Part shown: positions 25,828 through 35,195 of the stretch, piece after piece
Numbering within the stretch: the first letter of the stretch is position 1
Layout of the letters: each line of letters begins with the position of its first letter
Assembly (NCBI RefSeq): GCF_001424545.1
Contig: NZ_LMQL01000009.1
Coordinates: 248,001 to 312,000 of the forward strand
From: Ramlibacter sp. Leaf400
GTDB taxonomy: Bacteria; Pseudomonadota; Gammaproteobacteria; Burkholderiales; Burkholderiaceae_C
Direction of reading: 5' to 3'
DNA length: 64,000 nucleotides
Made by a program: the position numbers and the translations under genes
The notes under the pieces: model-generated
Told to the model about the DNA's origin: nothing
Seen by the model: the letters and a program-made list of their open reading frames with translations, nothing else
Databases searched by the model: none

Positions 25828-26328
25828 TCAGCGGCCGTCCTTGTCGGAGTCTCCGGGGATCACACGCTCGGCAGCATTGCTCACGCGGTCCCAGGCGTCG
25901 CGCGCCGCGGGGCGGGCATGTTCCCACTCCAGCGACGAGCTGCCTCGTGCCCTGCCCCAGTCGCGGCTGAGCTCGGGCTCGACATCGTCGAAGGAGCGGT
26001 CCGGATTGCGGTTGTACGACTCCACGCCGGCGCGGTAGGCGGGTTGGTAGTGGTCCCAGCCGACTTCCTTGCGGGCATACGGGCGGCTCGAGTGGTTCTC
26101 GCGCCAGTACTTGTCTTCGATGGCCGGATCAGCCGCCTTCTTGCCCATCAATGCGCCCGCGACCGCGCCCACGGCAGCGCCGACCGCGGCACCCACGGGA
26201 CCCGTCACGCCGCCCGCCAGGGCGCCGGTCGTGGCGCCGGCGGCCACGCCACCGATAGCTGCCCCTGCCACGGCGCCCGTACCAGTAGCGGCGGCCTTCT
26301 TCTTCGCGTCGGGATTGTCCTTGTCCAT
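25828..26328 (-). CDS. glycine-zipper protein of unknown function
   Basis: 166 residues. Positions ~14-62 are a run of small residues with GxxxG spacing (AVAGAAIGGVAAGATTG, then GAAVGAAVGAVAGALMG), a glycine zipper that packs tightly in membranes. No cleavable signal precedes it. The rest is polar and aromatic (YWRENHSSRPYARKEVGWDHY). The GGAGATCGAC before the ATG is a good ribosome site. Proteins of this make-up occur as general stress proteins in this order; that role here is inference. Confidence 0.7.
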   Translation of the reverse strand: MDKDNPDAKKKAAATGTGAVAGAAIGGVAAGATTGALAGGVTGPVGAAVGAAVGAVAGALMGKKAADPAIEDKYWRENHSSRPYARKEVGWDHYQPAYRAGVESYNRNPDRSFDDVEPELSRDWGRARGSSSLEWEHARPAARDAWDRVSNAAERVIPGDSDKDGR

Positions 26329-26601
26329 GTCGATCTCCTTGGTTGGAAAAACCCAAGGTACCCCAACGCAACGGGAGGCTGCTTAGGCAGGCGACGCATG
26401 TTGGCAGCCACCCTCGCCTAACGGCTTGTCATCCAGTGCAGACAGAGCAGCACCACCCCGCCAAGCCTCATCCGTTGGATCCGGAGCCGGCCTGCGCCCC
26501 CGCTGCTGTTGAACAAGAGTGCGGCCTGCTCGAGTTCGTCCGGCAGTCGACGAGTCCGGTTTCTCCGCCCATCATGACCCTTGCCGATCGATACTGAAAG
26601 A

Positions 26602-26811
26602 ATGGCTCTCGTCCCCCCGCATCGCGGTCAGCTCTTCGTCGATCCGGAGGGCAGGCGCTGGCATGTCGATGGCGTCGTCCACCTCCCGAAGACCCAGCAA
26701 GGCGGGCACTTCATCGTGAGCCTGAAGCACGGCGAAAACGAACTTGTCCTGAGTTCAGCCGACTTCCACTCGCTCGTCCGGCGCGGCACGTTGCGACCGG
26801 TCGTGCATTAG
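26602..26811 (+). CDS. small conserved hypothetical protein
   Basis: 69 residues, probably a small beta-barrel-like fold: GQLFVDPEGRRWHVDGVVHL then HFIVSLKHGENELVLSS resembles tiny domains that bind nucleic acid or protein, but no family is certain. GATACT stands exactly -12 to -7 of the ATG and there is no Shine-Dalgarno. The upstream 273 bases (26329-26601) hold no convincing gene or element. Confidence 0.55.
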   Translation: MALVPPHRGQLFVDPEGRRWHVDGVVHLPKTQQGGHFIVSLKHGENELVLSSADFHSLVRRGTLRPVVH

Positions 26812-26962
26812 GAGTACGGGAGTACCAGCCACGCCGCTCAGACAGCTTCGTCATATCGAACGGCACGGGGGCTTCGGCATTCCCATGGCAGGGCTCTTTC
26901 ACCGAGGAGCGTTTTCCCGGAGTTCGCAACTCAGGCGTCGCACGGATGGCTACGATGACTTC

Positions 26963-28501
26963 GTGAGTTCCGCAAGCGACGACATCAGCAGGCGCAGAGG
27001 CGAGAAGGATTTCCGCCGCCGCATGCGGGCGCGTGTCAACCCCGAGGTGGTGCCGCCGAATGGGCGCACCCCGTCCAGTTCCGATCCCGCCACGCCGCCC
27101 GCGCGCCCGTCGGCACCGCCGGGCACTTCCACCGTGCAGGACCGCAGCCAGTTCCAGTTCGCCGAGCTGGACAACTGGCTCAACGAACACCGCGTCACGG
27201 AGATCGAATGCCTCGTGCCGGACCTCACCGGCGTCGCGCGGGGAAAGATCCTGCCGCGCGAGAAGTTCACGGAGGACCGCGGCATGCGGCTCCCCGAAGT
27301 GGTGGTGGCCATGAGCGTCACCGGTGAACATCCGGACGAGGGGCCCTACTTCGACGTCGTCAGCCGCAACGACGCCGACATGCACCTCGTCGCCGACCCC
27401 ACCACCGTGCGGATCGTCCCCTGGGCCACCGACCCGACGGCGCAGGTGATCCACGACTGCTACGACCGCCACGGCAAGCTGGTGCCTTTCGCCCCGCGGG
27501 CGGTGCTGCGCCGCGTCTGCGAGCTGTTCGACCGCCGGGGGTGGACGCCCGTGGTCGCGCCGGAGCTGGAGTTCTACCTGGTGGCCCGCAACACCGACCC
27601 CGACCTGCCATTGAAGGCCCCCATCGGCCGCAGCGGCCGCGCCGAGACTTCGCGCCAGGCGTACTCCATCGACGCCGTCAACGAGTTCGACCCGCTTTTC
27701 GAGGACGTCTACGACTACTGCGAGAAGATGGAGCTGAACGTGGACACGCTGATCCACGAGGTGGGCGCCGGCCAGATGGAGATCAACTTCTTCCATTCGG
27801 CGCCGATGGCCCTGGCCGACGAAGTCTTCCTGTTCAAGCGCACGGTCCGCGAGGCGGCGCTGCGGCACGACATGTACGCCACCTTCATGGCCAAGCCGAT
27901 CGCGGGCGAGCCGGGCAGCGCCATGCACGTGCACCAGAGCCTGGTGAGCCAGGACGGGGAACGCAACCTGTTCAGCAACGAGGACGGCACGCCCAGCCGC
28001 GAGTTCTACTGGTACATCGGCGGCCTGCAGAGGTACATCCCGGCCGCCACGGCGCTCTTCGCGCCCTACGTCAACAGCTACCGGCGCCTGGCACGCTTCA
28101 CCGCCGCGCCGATCAACATCCAGTGGGGTGTCGACAACCGGACGGTCGGCATCCGTTCACCCGTTTCCACGCCGCGGGCCCGCCGGGTCGAGAACCGGGT
28201 CATCGGCGCGGACGCCAACCCCTACGTGGCGCTGGCGGCCACGCTGGCCTGCGGCCTGCTGGGCATCGAGCAGCGCATCGAGCCGACGGCGGAATGCAAG
28301 GGCAACGCCTACCAGAGTGCCTTCGAGCTCCCCCGCAGCCTCGGCGAAGCGGTGTCGCTGCTGCGCGCCGAAAGGGACCTGGCGGAGATTCTCGGCAAGG
28401 AGTTCCTGACCGTGTACACGGAGATCAAGGACCTGGAGCACGAGGAATTCATGCGGGTGATCTCCCCCTGGGAGCGCGAGCACCTGCTGCTCCACGTCTG
28501 A
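26963..28501 (+). CDS. glutamine synthetase-like enzyme (gamma-glutamyl-polyamine synthetase type)
   Basis: 512 residues from the GTG at 26963. The beta-grasp N-terminal domain (~70-170) contains ECLVPDLTGVARGKILP and the catalytic domain includes PELEFYLV, GAGQMEINFFHS, AMHVHQSL, NIQWGVDNRTVGIR and NRVIGADANPYVALAA. This matches the PuuA/GlnA-III group that ligates glutamate to amines, not GlnA proper. TACGAT sits exactly -12 to -7 of the GTG. An ATG at 27023 would give 492 residues, and the first ~65 residues are poorly ordered. The aminotransferase gene begins 13 bases later. Confidence 0.88.
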   Translation: MSSASDDISRRRGEKDFRRRMRARVNPEVVPPNGRTPSSSDPATPPARPSAPPGTSTVQDRSQFQFAELDNWLNEHRVTEIECLVPDLTGVARGKILPREKFTEDRGMRLPEVVVAMSVTGEHPDEGPYFDVVSRNDADMHLVADPTTVRIVPWATDPTAQVIHDCYDRHGKLVPFAPRAVLRRVCELFDRRGWTPVVAPELEFYLVARNTDPDLPLKAPIGRSGRAETSRQAYSIDAVNEFDPLFEDVYDYCEKMELNVDTLIHEVGAGQMEINFFHSAPMALADEVFLFKRTVREAALRHDMYATFMAKPIAGEPGSAMHVHQSLVSQDGERNLFSNEDGTPSREFYWYIGGLQRYIPAATALFAPYVNSYRRLARFTAAPINIQWGVDNRTVGIRSPVSTPRARRVENRVIGADANPYVALAATLACGLLGIEQRIEPTAECKGNAYQSAFELPRSLGEAVSLLRAERDLAEILGKEFLTVYTEIKDLEHEEFMRVISPWEREHLLLHV

Positions 28502-28514
28502 CCGCGGACGCGCC

Positions 28515-29960
28515 ATGACCGCCAACACGCCGGCCTTCAACATGGACCTGCCGCCTTTCGCGCGGCGCAGCACGCAGGAGTGGCAGGCCGCGGACGCGTC
28601 GCATTTCCTGCACCCCTTCACGGACCACCAGGCGCTCGCCACCAAGGGGGTGCGCGTGATCACGCGCGGCGACGGCGTGTACGTGTGGGACAGCGAGGGC
28701 CAGCGGATCTTCGACGCCATGTCGGGGCTGTGGTGCGTGAACGTCGGCTATGGCCAGGGGGCCCTCATCGAGGCGGCCGCGCAGCAGATGCGCACGCTGC
28801 CCTACTACAACGCCTTCTTCCAGACCACGACGCCCCCGGCCACCGCCCTGGCCGAGCGGCTGGCCGCGGTGACACCGTCGCAATTCCGGCACGTGTTCTT
28901 CAGCAGCTCCGGTTCGGAAGCCAACGACACCGTCATCCGGCTGGTACGCCGCTACTGGGACCTGATGGGGCAGCCGCAGCGCAAGGTGATCGTCTCGCGG
29001 CTCAACGCCTACCACGGCTCCACGATGGCGGCGGCGTCGCTCGGCGGCATGGCGGCGATGCACACCCAGGGAGGTTTGCCCATCCCGGGCATCGCCCACA
29101 TCGACCAGCCGCATTACTGGGCCCATCGCCACGGCGCGGCGAAAGGCCTGAGCCGCGAGGAGTTCGGCGTCGTCGCCGCCCGCTGGCTGGAAGACAAGAT
29201 CGCCGAGATCGGCCCCGACCAGGTCGCCGCCTTCATCGGCGAGCCGGTGCAGGGCGCTGGCGGCGTGGTCGTGCCGCCCTCCACCTACTGGCCGGAGATC
29301 CAGCGCATCTGCGACCGCCACGGCATCCTGCTGGTGAGCGACGAGGTCGTCTGCGGCTTCGGGCGCACGGGCCAGTGGTGGGGCTGCGAAACCTTCGGGA
29401 CCCGGCCGGACCTGATGACCTTCGCGAAAGGCGTGACCAGCGGGTATGTGCCGCTGGGGGGCGTGATGGTCGGGGAGCGGGTCGCGCGCCTGCTGATCGA
29501 GCGCGGCGGCGAGTTCGAACACGGCTACACCTACTCGGGCCACCCGGTGGCCTGCGCGGTGGCCCTGGCGAACCTGGACCTGATCGAGCAGCAGGGGCTG
29601 GTGCAGCGGGTGCGCGAGGAGACCGGCCCCTACCTGGCGGAGCAGCTCGCGAAACTGCAGGACCACCCGATGGTGGGGGAGGTGCAGAGCTGCGGGCTGA
29701 TGGCCGCCATCCAGCTGTGCCGCGACGTCCCCCTGCGGGAGGCGTTCGCCCCGGAGATCGCCATTGGCATGGCCTGCCGCAGGCACTGTTTCGACAACGG
29801 CCTGGTGATGCGGGCGGTGGGCGACCGGATGATCGTCGCGCCTCCGCTCATCATGACGCGCGCGCAGGTGGACGAGATGTTCGGGCTGGTGCGGCGAGCC
29901 CTGGATCGCACCCACGCGGAGGCCCGCACGGCGGGGTGGTTGGCGCCGGCAGGCTCCTGA
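28515..29960 (+). CDS. class III PLP-dependent aminotransferase (omega-amine type)
   Basis: 481 residues with SSSGSEAND, NAYHGSTMAAASLGGM, SDEVVCGFGRTG (D276) and the PLP lysine K305 in TFAKGVTSGYVPLGG. Closest known roles are putrescine/cadaverine:pyruvate or beta-alanine:pyruvate transamination. The spacing of 13 bases after the glutamine-synthetase-like gene indicates one operon. The pair suggests polyamine or monoamine nitrogen use, with either a glutamylation branch or direct transamination. No dehydrogenase follows. Confidence 0.92.
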   Translation: MTANTPAFNMDLPPFARRSTQEWQAADASHFLHPFTDHQALATKGVRVITRGDGVYVWDSEGQRIFDAMSGLWCVNVGYGQGALIEAAAQQMRTLPYYNAFFQTTTPPATALAERLAAVTPSQFRHVFFSSSGSEANDTVIRLVRRYWDLMGQPQRKVIVSRLNAYHGSTMAAASLGGMAAMHTQGGLPIPGIAHIDQPHYWAHRHGAAKGLSREEFGVVAARWLEDKIAEIGPDQVAAFIGEPVQGAGGVVVPPSTYWPEIQRICDRHGILLVSDEVVCGFGRTGQWWGCETFGTRPDLMTFAKGVTSGYVPLGGVMVGERVARLLIERGGEFEHGYTYSGHPVACAVALANLDLIEQQGLVQRVREETGPYLAEQLAKLQDHPMVGEVQSCGLMAAIQLCRDVPLREAFAPEIAIGMACRRHCFDNGLVMRAVGDRMIVAPPLIMTRAQVDEMFGLVRRALDRTHAEARTAGWLAPAGS

Positions 29961-30011
29961 CCCGATGACGGCCGCGGCAACCCGCGCCGCGTGGGCTGCA
30001 ACAATCGGGGC

Positions 30012-30506
30012 ATGAGCGATTTCGAGAGCGGCAACGAACAAGAGGCCATCCGCGAGGCCCGCCTGTGGCGCGACAACGGTTGGACGGCCCAGGTCATCAA
30101 GAACGAAGACGATGACGGCTGGGCGGTGGCGATGACGCCCCAGGGCCAGACGGAGCCGGCGCTCGTCGGGCCCTGGACGATGGGGCGCGACAAGAAGAAT
30201 CCCAAGCCGCTCGACACGGCGGCTTTCAACACGCTGGTGAAGACCGCCGCCGAGTTCGTTCGCCGGCACGAGCAGCAGTTGCACGCGGCGCTGCACCAGC
30301 AGCTCGACATCCCGCACGCCGGCGGGCGCGTGACGGTCACGCTGGACATCGAGCCGGACGACGAGAGTCCTTCTGCCCTGCTGCGCGCAACGACCGCCGC
30401 GGGCGAAGTGCTGGGCCAGGCGAGCGTGTCACCCGGCTTCAAGCTGACGCGCGCCCGTGCGCAGGCCTGGGCCGAGGCAGGCTTCAGCGCCGACGCGGTG
30501 CGCTGA
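30012..30506 (+). CDS. conserved hypothetical protein
   Basis: 164 residues, cytosolic, not recognised. The first half (EAIREARLWRDNGWTAQVIKNEDDDGWAVAM) looks like a small alpha/beta domain; the second half (GRVTVTLDIEPDDESPSALLRATTAAGEVLGQASVSPGFKLT) is strand-rich. AACAAT lies exactly -12 to -7 of the ATG, with no Shine-Dalgarno. An upstream in-frame start at 29991 is less likely. It is transcribed toward the class V aminotransferase gene. Confidence 0.65.
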   Translation: MSDFESGNEQEAIREARLWRDNGWTAQVIKNEDDDGWAVAMTPQGQTEPALVGPWTMGRDKKNPKPLDTAAFNTLVKTAAEFVRRHEQQLHAALHQQLDIPHAGGRVTVTLDIEPDDESPSALLRATTAAGEVLGQASVSPGFKLTRARAQAWAEAGFSADAVR

Positions 30507-30539
30507 GCGGCCAGCCCGGCGCCGGTCCGGACCTGGCGC

Positions 30540-31823
30540 CTAGCGGCCGAACCCGGCGCAGATCTCCCGCGTGACTTCCAGGAAGCGATCGACGTCGGTG
30601 AACGTATGGCAGTGCAGCGGCGACACCCGCACCGCGCCGTCCATGCCGAAGGACTCCAGCATGCGCCGCGAGTAGATGCTGGAAGCGACCCGCTCGTAGA
30701 CGATCACGCCGCGCTTTTCGTACTCGCGCACGGCCTGCGTGTGCTCCAGGCCCTGCAGCGCGATGGCCAGGATCAGGTCGCGCCGGGGCAGGTCGTCGTG
30801 GTCCAGCAGCACGGTCACGCCCGGAATGCCGCGCAGGCCGGGCCCACGGTCCGAGCCTTGCAGCAGGCGCGCCAGCAGCGCGCGTTCGTGCAGGCCGATC
30901 TGCTCCATGCCGCGGGCGAACAGGGTGCGGCGGTCGCCCTGCGCGCCGAACTGGCTGCCGATCCAGCAGACGTAGTCCACGATCTCGGTCACGACGGCGA
31001 ACTGCCACGGCGCCACGCTGCCCAGGTCCCAGTACGGGGCGGGCTTGCCGGCGAGCTTGTGGTGCGGCAACACGGCCAGCCGCCCGGAGATCCACGAGAA
31101 GCCCGAGCCGCGGCAGCCGAAGAACTTGTACGGGGCGATGTTGATGCCGTCCACCGGCGTCTTGTGCAGGTCGATGAGCCCGTGGGGAGCGTGCTGCACC
31201 GCGTCCACCACCACGTACAGGTCGGGCTTGATCTCGCGGGCCCGCCGGACGATCTGCTCGAGTTCGAGCTTCGCGCCGGAGATGTTGGACGCGTAGATCA
31301 GCACCAGCAGGCAGGTGCGCCCGTCCACGAGGCGAAGGATCTCTTCGACATCGATCCCGCCGGTCACCTGGTTGCTGCGCGCGACGCGCAGCTCCTTGCC
31401 CAGCCGCTGCGCGTAGAGCGAAGCGGCGTCGTACGAGGACGGGTGCTCCAGCACGGTCGTGACGATGTTGTCGCCGGGCACGTTCTCGGCCACCGCCCGC
31501 ACCATGTCGAACATGGCGGCGGAGGCCGTGAGGGAGGCGTGCACGGTGCCGCCCGTCGCATTGAACAGCAGGCGCACGTCGTCGGTGCCCCGCGTCTGCA
31601 CCTGCTTGAGCCAGGCCGCGACCTCGTGGATGCGCTCGGCGGAATCCGGCACGGCGTCCACCTTGGCCATCGCCTCGAGGGCGGCCTTCAGGCGCAGCGA
31701 GCCGCCGGCGTTCTCGAAGAAAAGCCGCGGACGCCCCGTGAAGTCCTGGTCGACATGGTGGAAGCGGTCCTTGATCTGGCGCGAGAGTTCCGCGGGGAAG
31801 GCCTGGCCCGGATCGATGGTCAT
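30540..31823 (-). CDS. class V PLP-dependent aminotransferase
   Basis: 427 residues of the cysteine desulfurase/isopenicillin-epimerase-like group. D207 and H211 (VVDAVQHAPH) bind the cofactor ring and K233 in APYKFFGCRGSGF is the Schiff-base lysine; NAGGSLRLKAAL (38-49) begins the fold. No mobile-loop cysteine typical of NifS/SufS is evident, so a lyase or aminotransferase reaction on a small amino acid is more likely. The ATG at 31823 follows the Bug receptor stop by five bases. Confidence 0.88.
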   Translation of the reverse strand: MTIDPGQAFPAELSRQIKDRFHHVDQDFTGRPRLFFENAGGSLRLKAALEAMAKVDAVPDSAERIHEVAAWLKQVQTRGTDDVRLLFNATGGTVHASLTASAAMFDMVRAVAENVPGDNIVTTVLEHPSSYDAASLYAQRLGKELRVARSNQVTGGIDVEEILRLVDGRTCLLVLIYASNISGAKLELEQIVRRAREIKPDLYVVVDAVQHAPHGLIDLHKTPVDGINIAPYKFFGCRGSGFSWISGRLAVLPHHKLAGKPAPYWDLGSVAPWQFAVVTEIVDYVCWIGSQFGAQGDRRTLFARGMEQIGLHERALLARLLQGSDRGPGLRGIPGVTVLLDHDDLPRRDLILAIALQGLEHTQAVREYEKRGVIVYERVASSIYSRRMLESFGMDGAVRVSPLHCHTFTDVDRFLEVTREICAGFGR

Positions 31824-31828
31824 GCGGG

Positions 31829-32800
31829 TCACTCGGCCTTCACGTTGGCCTGCTTGATGACGCGGCCCCACTTGGCCTTGTCGGCCGCGAGGAACTCGCG
31901 GAACTGCTCCGGCGTGCTGCCCACGGGCTCCAGGCCGTCCTGCACCAGCTTGCGCGAGATCTCCGGCATCGCCAGCACCTTGGCGATGTCGGCCTGCAGG
32001 CGGGCGACCGCCGCGGGCGGCGTGTTCTTCGGTGCGCAGATGCCGGTCCAGGTCACGGGGTCGAAGTTCGGCACGCCGGCTTCGTGGATGGTGGGCAGGT
32101 CCGGGAAGGCGCCAAGGCGCTTGAGGCTGCCCACGCCCAGGGCACGGAGCTGGCCGCTGCGCGCGTACTGCATCGAGCTGACCGGCTGGTCGAAGATGAC
32201 CTGGACCTGGCCGCTCAGGAGATCGGTGATGGCCTGGCTGGTGCCCTTGTACGGCACGTGCACCAGGTTCACGCCGGCCAGCGACTTGAACATCTCGCCC
32301 GCCAGGTGCCCGCCGGTGGCATTGCCGGAGGAAGCGAAGTTGATCTTGCCCGGGTTCTGCTTCGCGTAGGCCACGAACTCCCTGACGTTCTTGGCCGGCA
32401 GGCTGGAGTGCACCATCAGCACGTAAGGCGCGTTGGCGATCTGCGTGACCGGGACCAGGTCGGTCTCGGGGTTGAAGGGCATGGGGCCCAGGTGCGGCTG
32501 GATCGAGGACGTGCCGGTCGTGCACATGGACAGCGTGTGGCCGTCCGCCGGGGCGGCCAGCACCGAGGAGATCGCGATCGCGCCGCCGGCGCCCGTCCTG
32601 TTCTCCACCACCACCTGCTGGCCCAGCAGTTCGCCGAGCTTGGGCGCGATCAGGCGCGCGATGATGTCGTTGGACCCGCCGGGCGAGAAGCCGACCACGA
32701 TGCGGACCGGCTTGGACGGGAACGTCTGGGCGAGGACGGGGCTGCAGGCGAAGGCGAGAGCAGCAGCCCCCGCGGCGAACGTCTTGAGAAGGGGGGTCAT
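31829..32800 (-). CDS. Bug-type TTT periplasmic receptor linked to class V aminotransferase
   Basis: 323 residues with signal peptide MTPLLKTFAAGAAALAFACSPVLA, then PVRIVVGFSPGGSNDIIARL, VVVENRTGAGGAIAISSVLAAPADGHTLSMCTTG and HVPYKGTSQAITDLLSGQVQVIFD. It shares a transcript with the aminotransferase gene and is divergent from a LysR gene 142 bases away. The first start considered (32857) lacks signal-peptide character. Confidence 0.9.
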   Translation of the reverse strand: MTPLLKTFAAGAAALAFACSPVLAQTFPSKPVRIVVGFSPGGSNDIIARLIAPKLGELLGQQVVVENRTGAGGAIAISSVLAAPADGHTLSMCTTGTSSIQPHLGPMPFNPETDLVPVTQIANAPYVLMVHSSLPAKNVREFVAYAKQNPGKINFASSGNATGGHLAGEMFKSLAGVNLVHVPYKGTSQAITDLLSGQVQVIFDQPVSSMQYARSGQLRALGVGSLKRLGAFPDLPTIHEAGVPNFDPVTWTGICAPKNTPPAAVARLQADIAKVLAMPEISRKLVQDGLEPVGSTPEQFREFLAADKAKWGRVIKQANVKAE

Positions 32801-32942
32801 GGTCGGGAAGGTGGTGTGGACCGGACCGAGTCTAGGAAGCCGCCGCCCCGGCAACAAGCGAAGAAAGCTCGCGGCGGGCCATTCCGTTTTTTCCTGCCGC
32901 CCTGGCCGACCCTATACTCGATTGGACTGAGCAGGCCGGCCC

Positions 32943-33884
32943 ATGAACTTCACTTTCAGGCAGCTGGAAACGTTCCTGTACAGCGCCAGGCTGCGCAGCT
33001 TCAACGCCGCGGCCGTGCAGCTGCACACGACGCAATCGGCGGTGTCCAAGCGCGTCGCCGAGCTCGAGCAGCAGGTGGGAAGTCCCCTGCTCCTGCGGTC
33101 CGCGCGCGGGCTGCAGCTCACGCAGACGGGCCGGCGCCTGCTGCCGCTGGCCGAACAGGCCCTGGCCCTGTGGACCCGGATCGACCAGGAGTTCGCGGCG
33201 GGCGAGACCCTGCGCGGGAACTTCCGGGTCGGCGTGACGGAGTTCATCGCGTTGACCTGGCTCACGCGCCTGATCCAGCGCGTGCAGGAAAACCACCCCG
33301 ACGTGACGCTCGAGCCGGTGGTCGATGTCGGCGTGAGGCTGTTCGACCGGCTGGCCGCCCAGCAGATCGACGTCTGCATCATGCCCGGGACCTTCTGGGG
33401 ATCGGACTACAGCACCGTGAAGGTCGGCCAGGTCGAGGAGCTCTGGGTCGTGAGCCCGCGCCTGCAGGTGCCCCGCGCGCTGGAGCCGCACGAATTCGCG
33501 GACTACCCCGTGATCGAGGAATCCACCGGCGCTTCCAAGAAGATGTTCTACGAGGAATGGCGCGCGCGGCAGGGGTACCGCTTCGGCAAGGTGCTCCACA
33601 TCAACAGCACCACGCTGCTGCGCGACCTGACCGTGCGGGGCTTCGGCATCAGCCAGCTGTCGCGCGAATACGTGGGAGAGGACCTGAAGGCGGGCCGGCT
33701 GCGGGTGGTGAAGACCGAGAAACTGCCGCCCATGGTCTACAGCGCCGTGTACCGCACGGACACCGCCACGCCGGCACTGCGGCGCATCGTGGAACTCGCG
33801 GTGGAGTCCTGCGACTTCGCGCGTTCGGGCAGCGAGCACACCGTGGTCGTCGGGAAAGGGAGAGCCGGCGCCCGCAGGCGCTGA
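32943..33884 (+). CDS. LysR-family regulator divergent from Bug/aminotransferase operon
   Basis: 313 residues. HTH at ~5-64 (SFNAAAVQLHTTQSAVSKRVAELE) and effector domain ~93-295. TATACT at 32913-32918 is a plausible -10 for this gene, and GAGCAGG precedes the ATG. The facing position to the receptor/aminotransferase genes argues that it controls them, with a substrate of that pathway as effector. Confidence 0.9.
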   Translation: MNFTFRQLETFLYSARLRSFNAAAVQLHTTQSAVSKRVAELEQQVGSPLLLRSARGLQLTQTGRRLLPLAEQALALWTRIDQEFAAGETLRGNFRVGVTEFIALTWLTRLIQRVQENHPDVTLEPVVDVGVRLFDRLAAQQIDVCIMPGTFWGSDYSTVKVGQVEELWVVSPRLQVPRALEPHEFADYPVIEESTGASKKMFYEEWRARQGYRFGKVLHINSTTLLRDLTVRGFGISQLSREYVGEDLKAGRLRVVKTEKLPPMVYSAVYRTDTATPALRRIVELAVESCDFARSGSEHTVVVGKGRAGARRR

Positions 33885-34001
33885 AACACGCCGCGCCCGT
33901 CGCCCGCGTTGGTCCGCCCCCACGCGCAGGGTCCGCCCTCATTGCCTGCAGATGAGTTGACCGGTAGCTTCCACTGGCTTTTTTTCTGACTTGAGGAGCG
34001 G

Positions 34002-35123
34002 ATGAAAAACTCTGGAAGCCGGCGGTTGGCCGCCATTCTTGCCCTGTCCCTGGGCGTCGCGATCCCCGCCACCAGCTGGGCGGACATTCTCCTGGGCCAC
34101 TCCGGCGACCTGTCCGGAACCTCGGCGGCGCTGACCCGGGACTACCTGCGCGGAATGACCGCGTATTTCGACGACCTGAACAAGAAGGGCGGCATCCGCG
34201 GCGAGAAGATCAAGCTGGTCAGCCTCGACGACGGCTTCAATCCCGACAAGACCATGGAGAACACCAAGGCGCTGATCGACCAGAACGCCCTGGCGCTCGT
34301 CGGCTACCGGGGCACCGCCAACGTCCTCAAGATCATGCCGGTGGTGCAGGCCGCGGGCATCGCGCAGGTCGGCAACACCAGTGGCGCGAAGTCGCTTCGC
34401 GACCCCTTCGTCCAGAACGTCTTCCATGTCCGCGCGAGCACCACCGACGAGATCGAAGCGGCCGTCGGCCACGCCTGGACGGTGGGCGTGACGCGGATCG
34501 GCGCGGTCTACCAGGACGACGCCTTCGGCAAGGAGGGGCTCGAAGCCCTGAATGCCGCGCTCAAGAAGCGCGGCGGAGCAGCCGCGGCCGTCGCACCGGT
34601 GCCGCGCGGCACCGTGGAGGTTGCGGCTGCCGCCGACGCGATGGTCGCGGCCAAACCCCAGGCAGTCCTTTTCATCGGCCAGTCCAAGCCGGCGGCCGCG
34701 CTGATCAAGGCGGTGCGGGGGAAAGGCGTGAACCCGCAGTTCTTCGTGCTGAGCGTCGCTTCCGGCCTGCACGCCGACCTGGGCGAGGCAGCCGCGGGCG
34801 TGGTCGCCAGCCAGGTCGTGCCCTACCCCTTCACCGAGCTGGGCAACCCCGTGGTGCGCGAGTACCAGACCATCATCACCAAGACGCCCGAGACGAAGTT
34901 CAGCTACAACAGCATGGAGGGGTTCCTGAACGCGAAGCTGATCGCCCGCGCCATCTCCAAGACCCCGGCGCCGGTGACCCGGGCCAAGCTTCTCTCGACC
35001 CTCGAGGCGCTCAACGCCGAAGACCTGGGCGGGTTTGCGGTCAGCTATGGAAAGCAGAGCAACCTCGGATCGCGCTTCGTGGCGCTGACCATGATCCGCA
35101 AGGACGGTACGTTCGCTCGCTGA
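34002..35123 (+). CDS. ABC transporter periplasmic binding protein, branched-chain amino acid type
   Basis: 373 residues with signal peptide ending TSWADI (~28). A type I periplasmic-binding fold: LLGHSGDLSGTSAALTRDYLRGMTAYFDDLNKKGGIRG is the classic LivJ-family N-terminus, then VGYRGTANVLKIMPV and VYQDDAFGKEGLEAL. GAGGAGCGG precedes the start. No permease or ATPase is adjacent, so it is an orphan receptor or serves a sensory role. The ligand may be an amino acid, amide or aromatic acid. Confidence 0.9.
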   Translation: MKNSGSRRLAAILALSLGVAIPATSWADILLGHSGDLSGTSAALTRDYLRGMTAYFDDLNKKGGIRGEKIKLVSLDDGFNPDKTMENTKALIDQNALALVGYRGTANVLKIMPVVQAAGIAQVGNTSGAKSLRDPFVQNVFHVRASTTDEIEAAVGHAWTVGVTRIGAVYQDDAFGKEGLEALNAALKKRGGAAAAVAPVPRGTVEVAAAADAMVAAKPQAVLFIGQSKPAAALIKAVRGKGVNPQFFVLSVASGLHADLGEAAAGVVASQVVPYPFTELGNPVVREYQTIITKTPETKFSYNSMEGFLNAKLIARAISKTPAPVTRAKLLSTLEALNAEDLGGFAVSYGKQSNLGSRFVALTMIRKDGTFAR

Positions 35124-35195
35124 GAGGCCGAGGCAGGCCCCGGCGACGGGCGTCGGATGCGGGCCTGGAATCCCATCGTCTCCACTGCACCAGAC

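Noticed and set aside
26329-26601. 84-codon plus-strand frame at 26343-26597 as a gene
   Set aside because: Composition is unlike a protein (many His, Pro, Gln), no ribosome site or -10 at the right spacing, and no recognisable motif.
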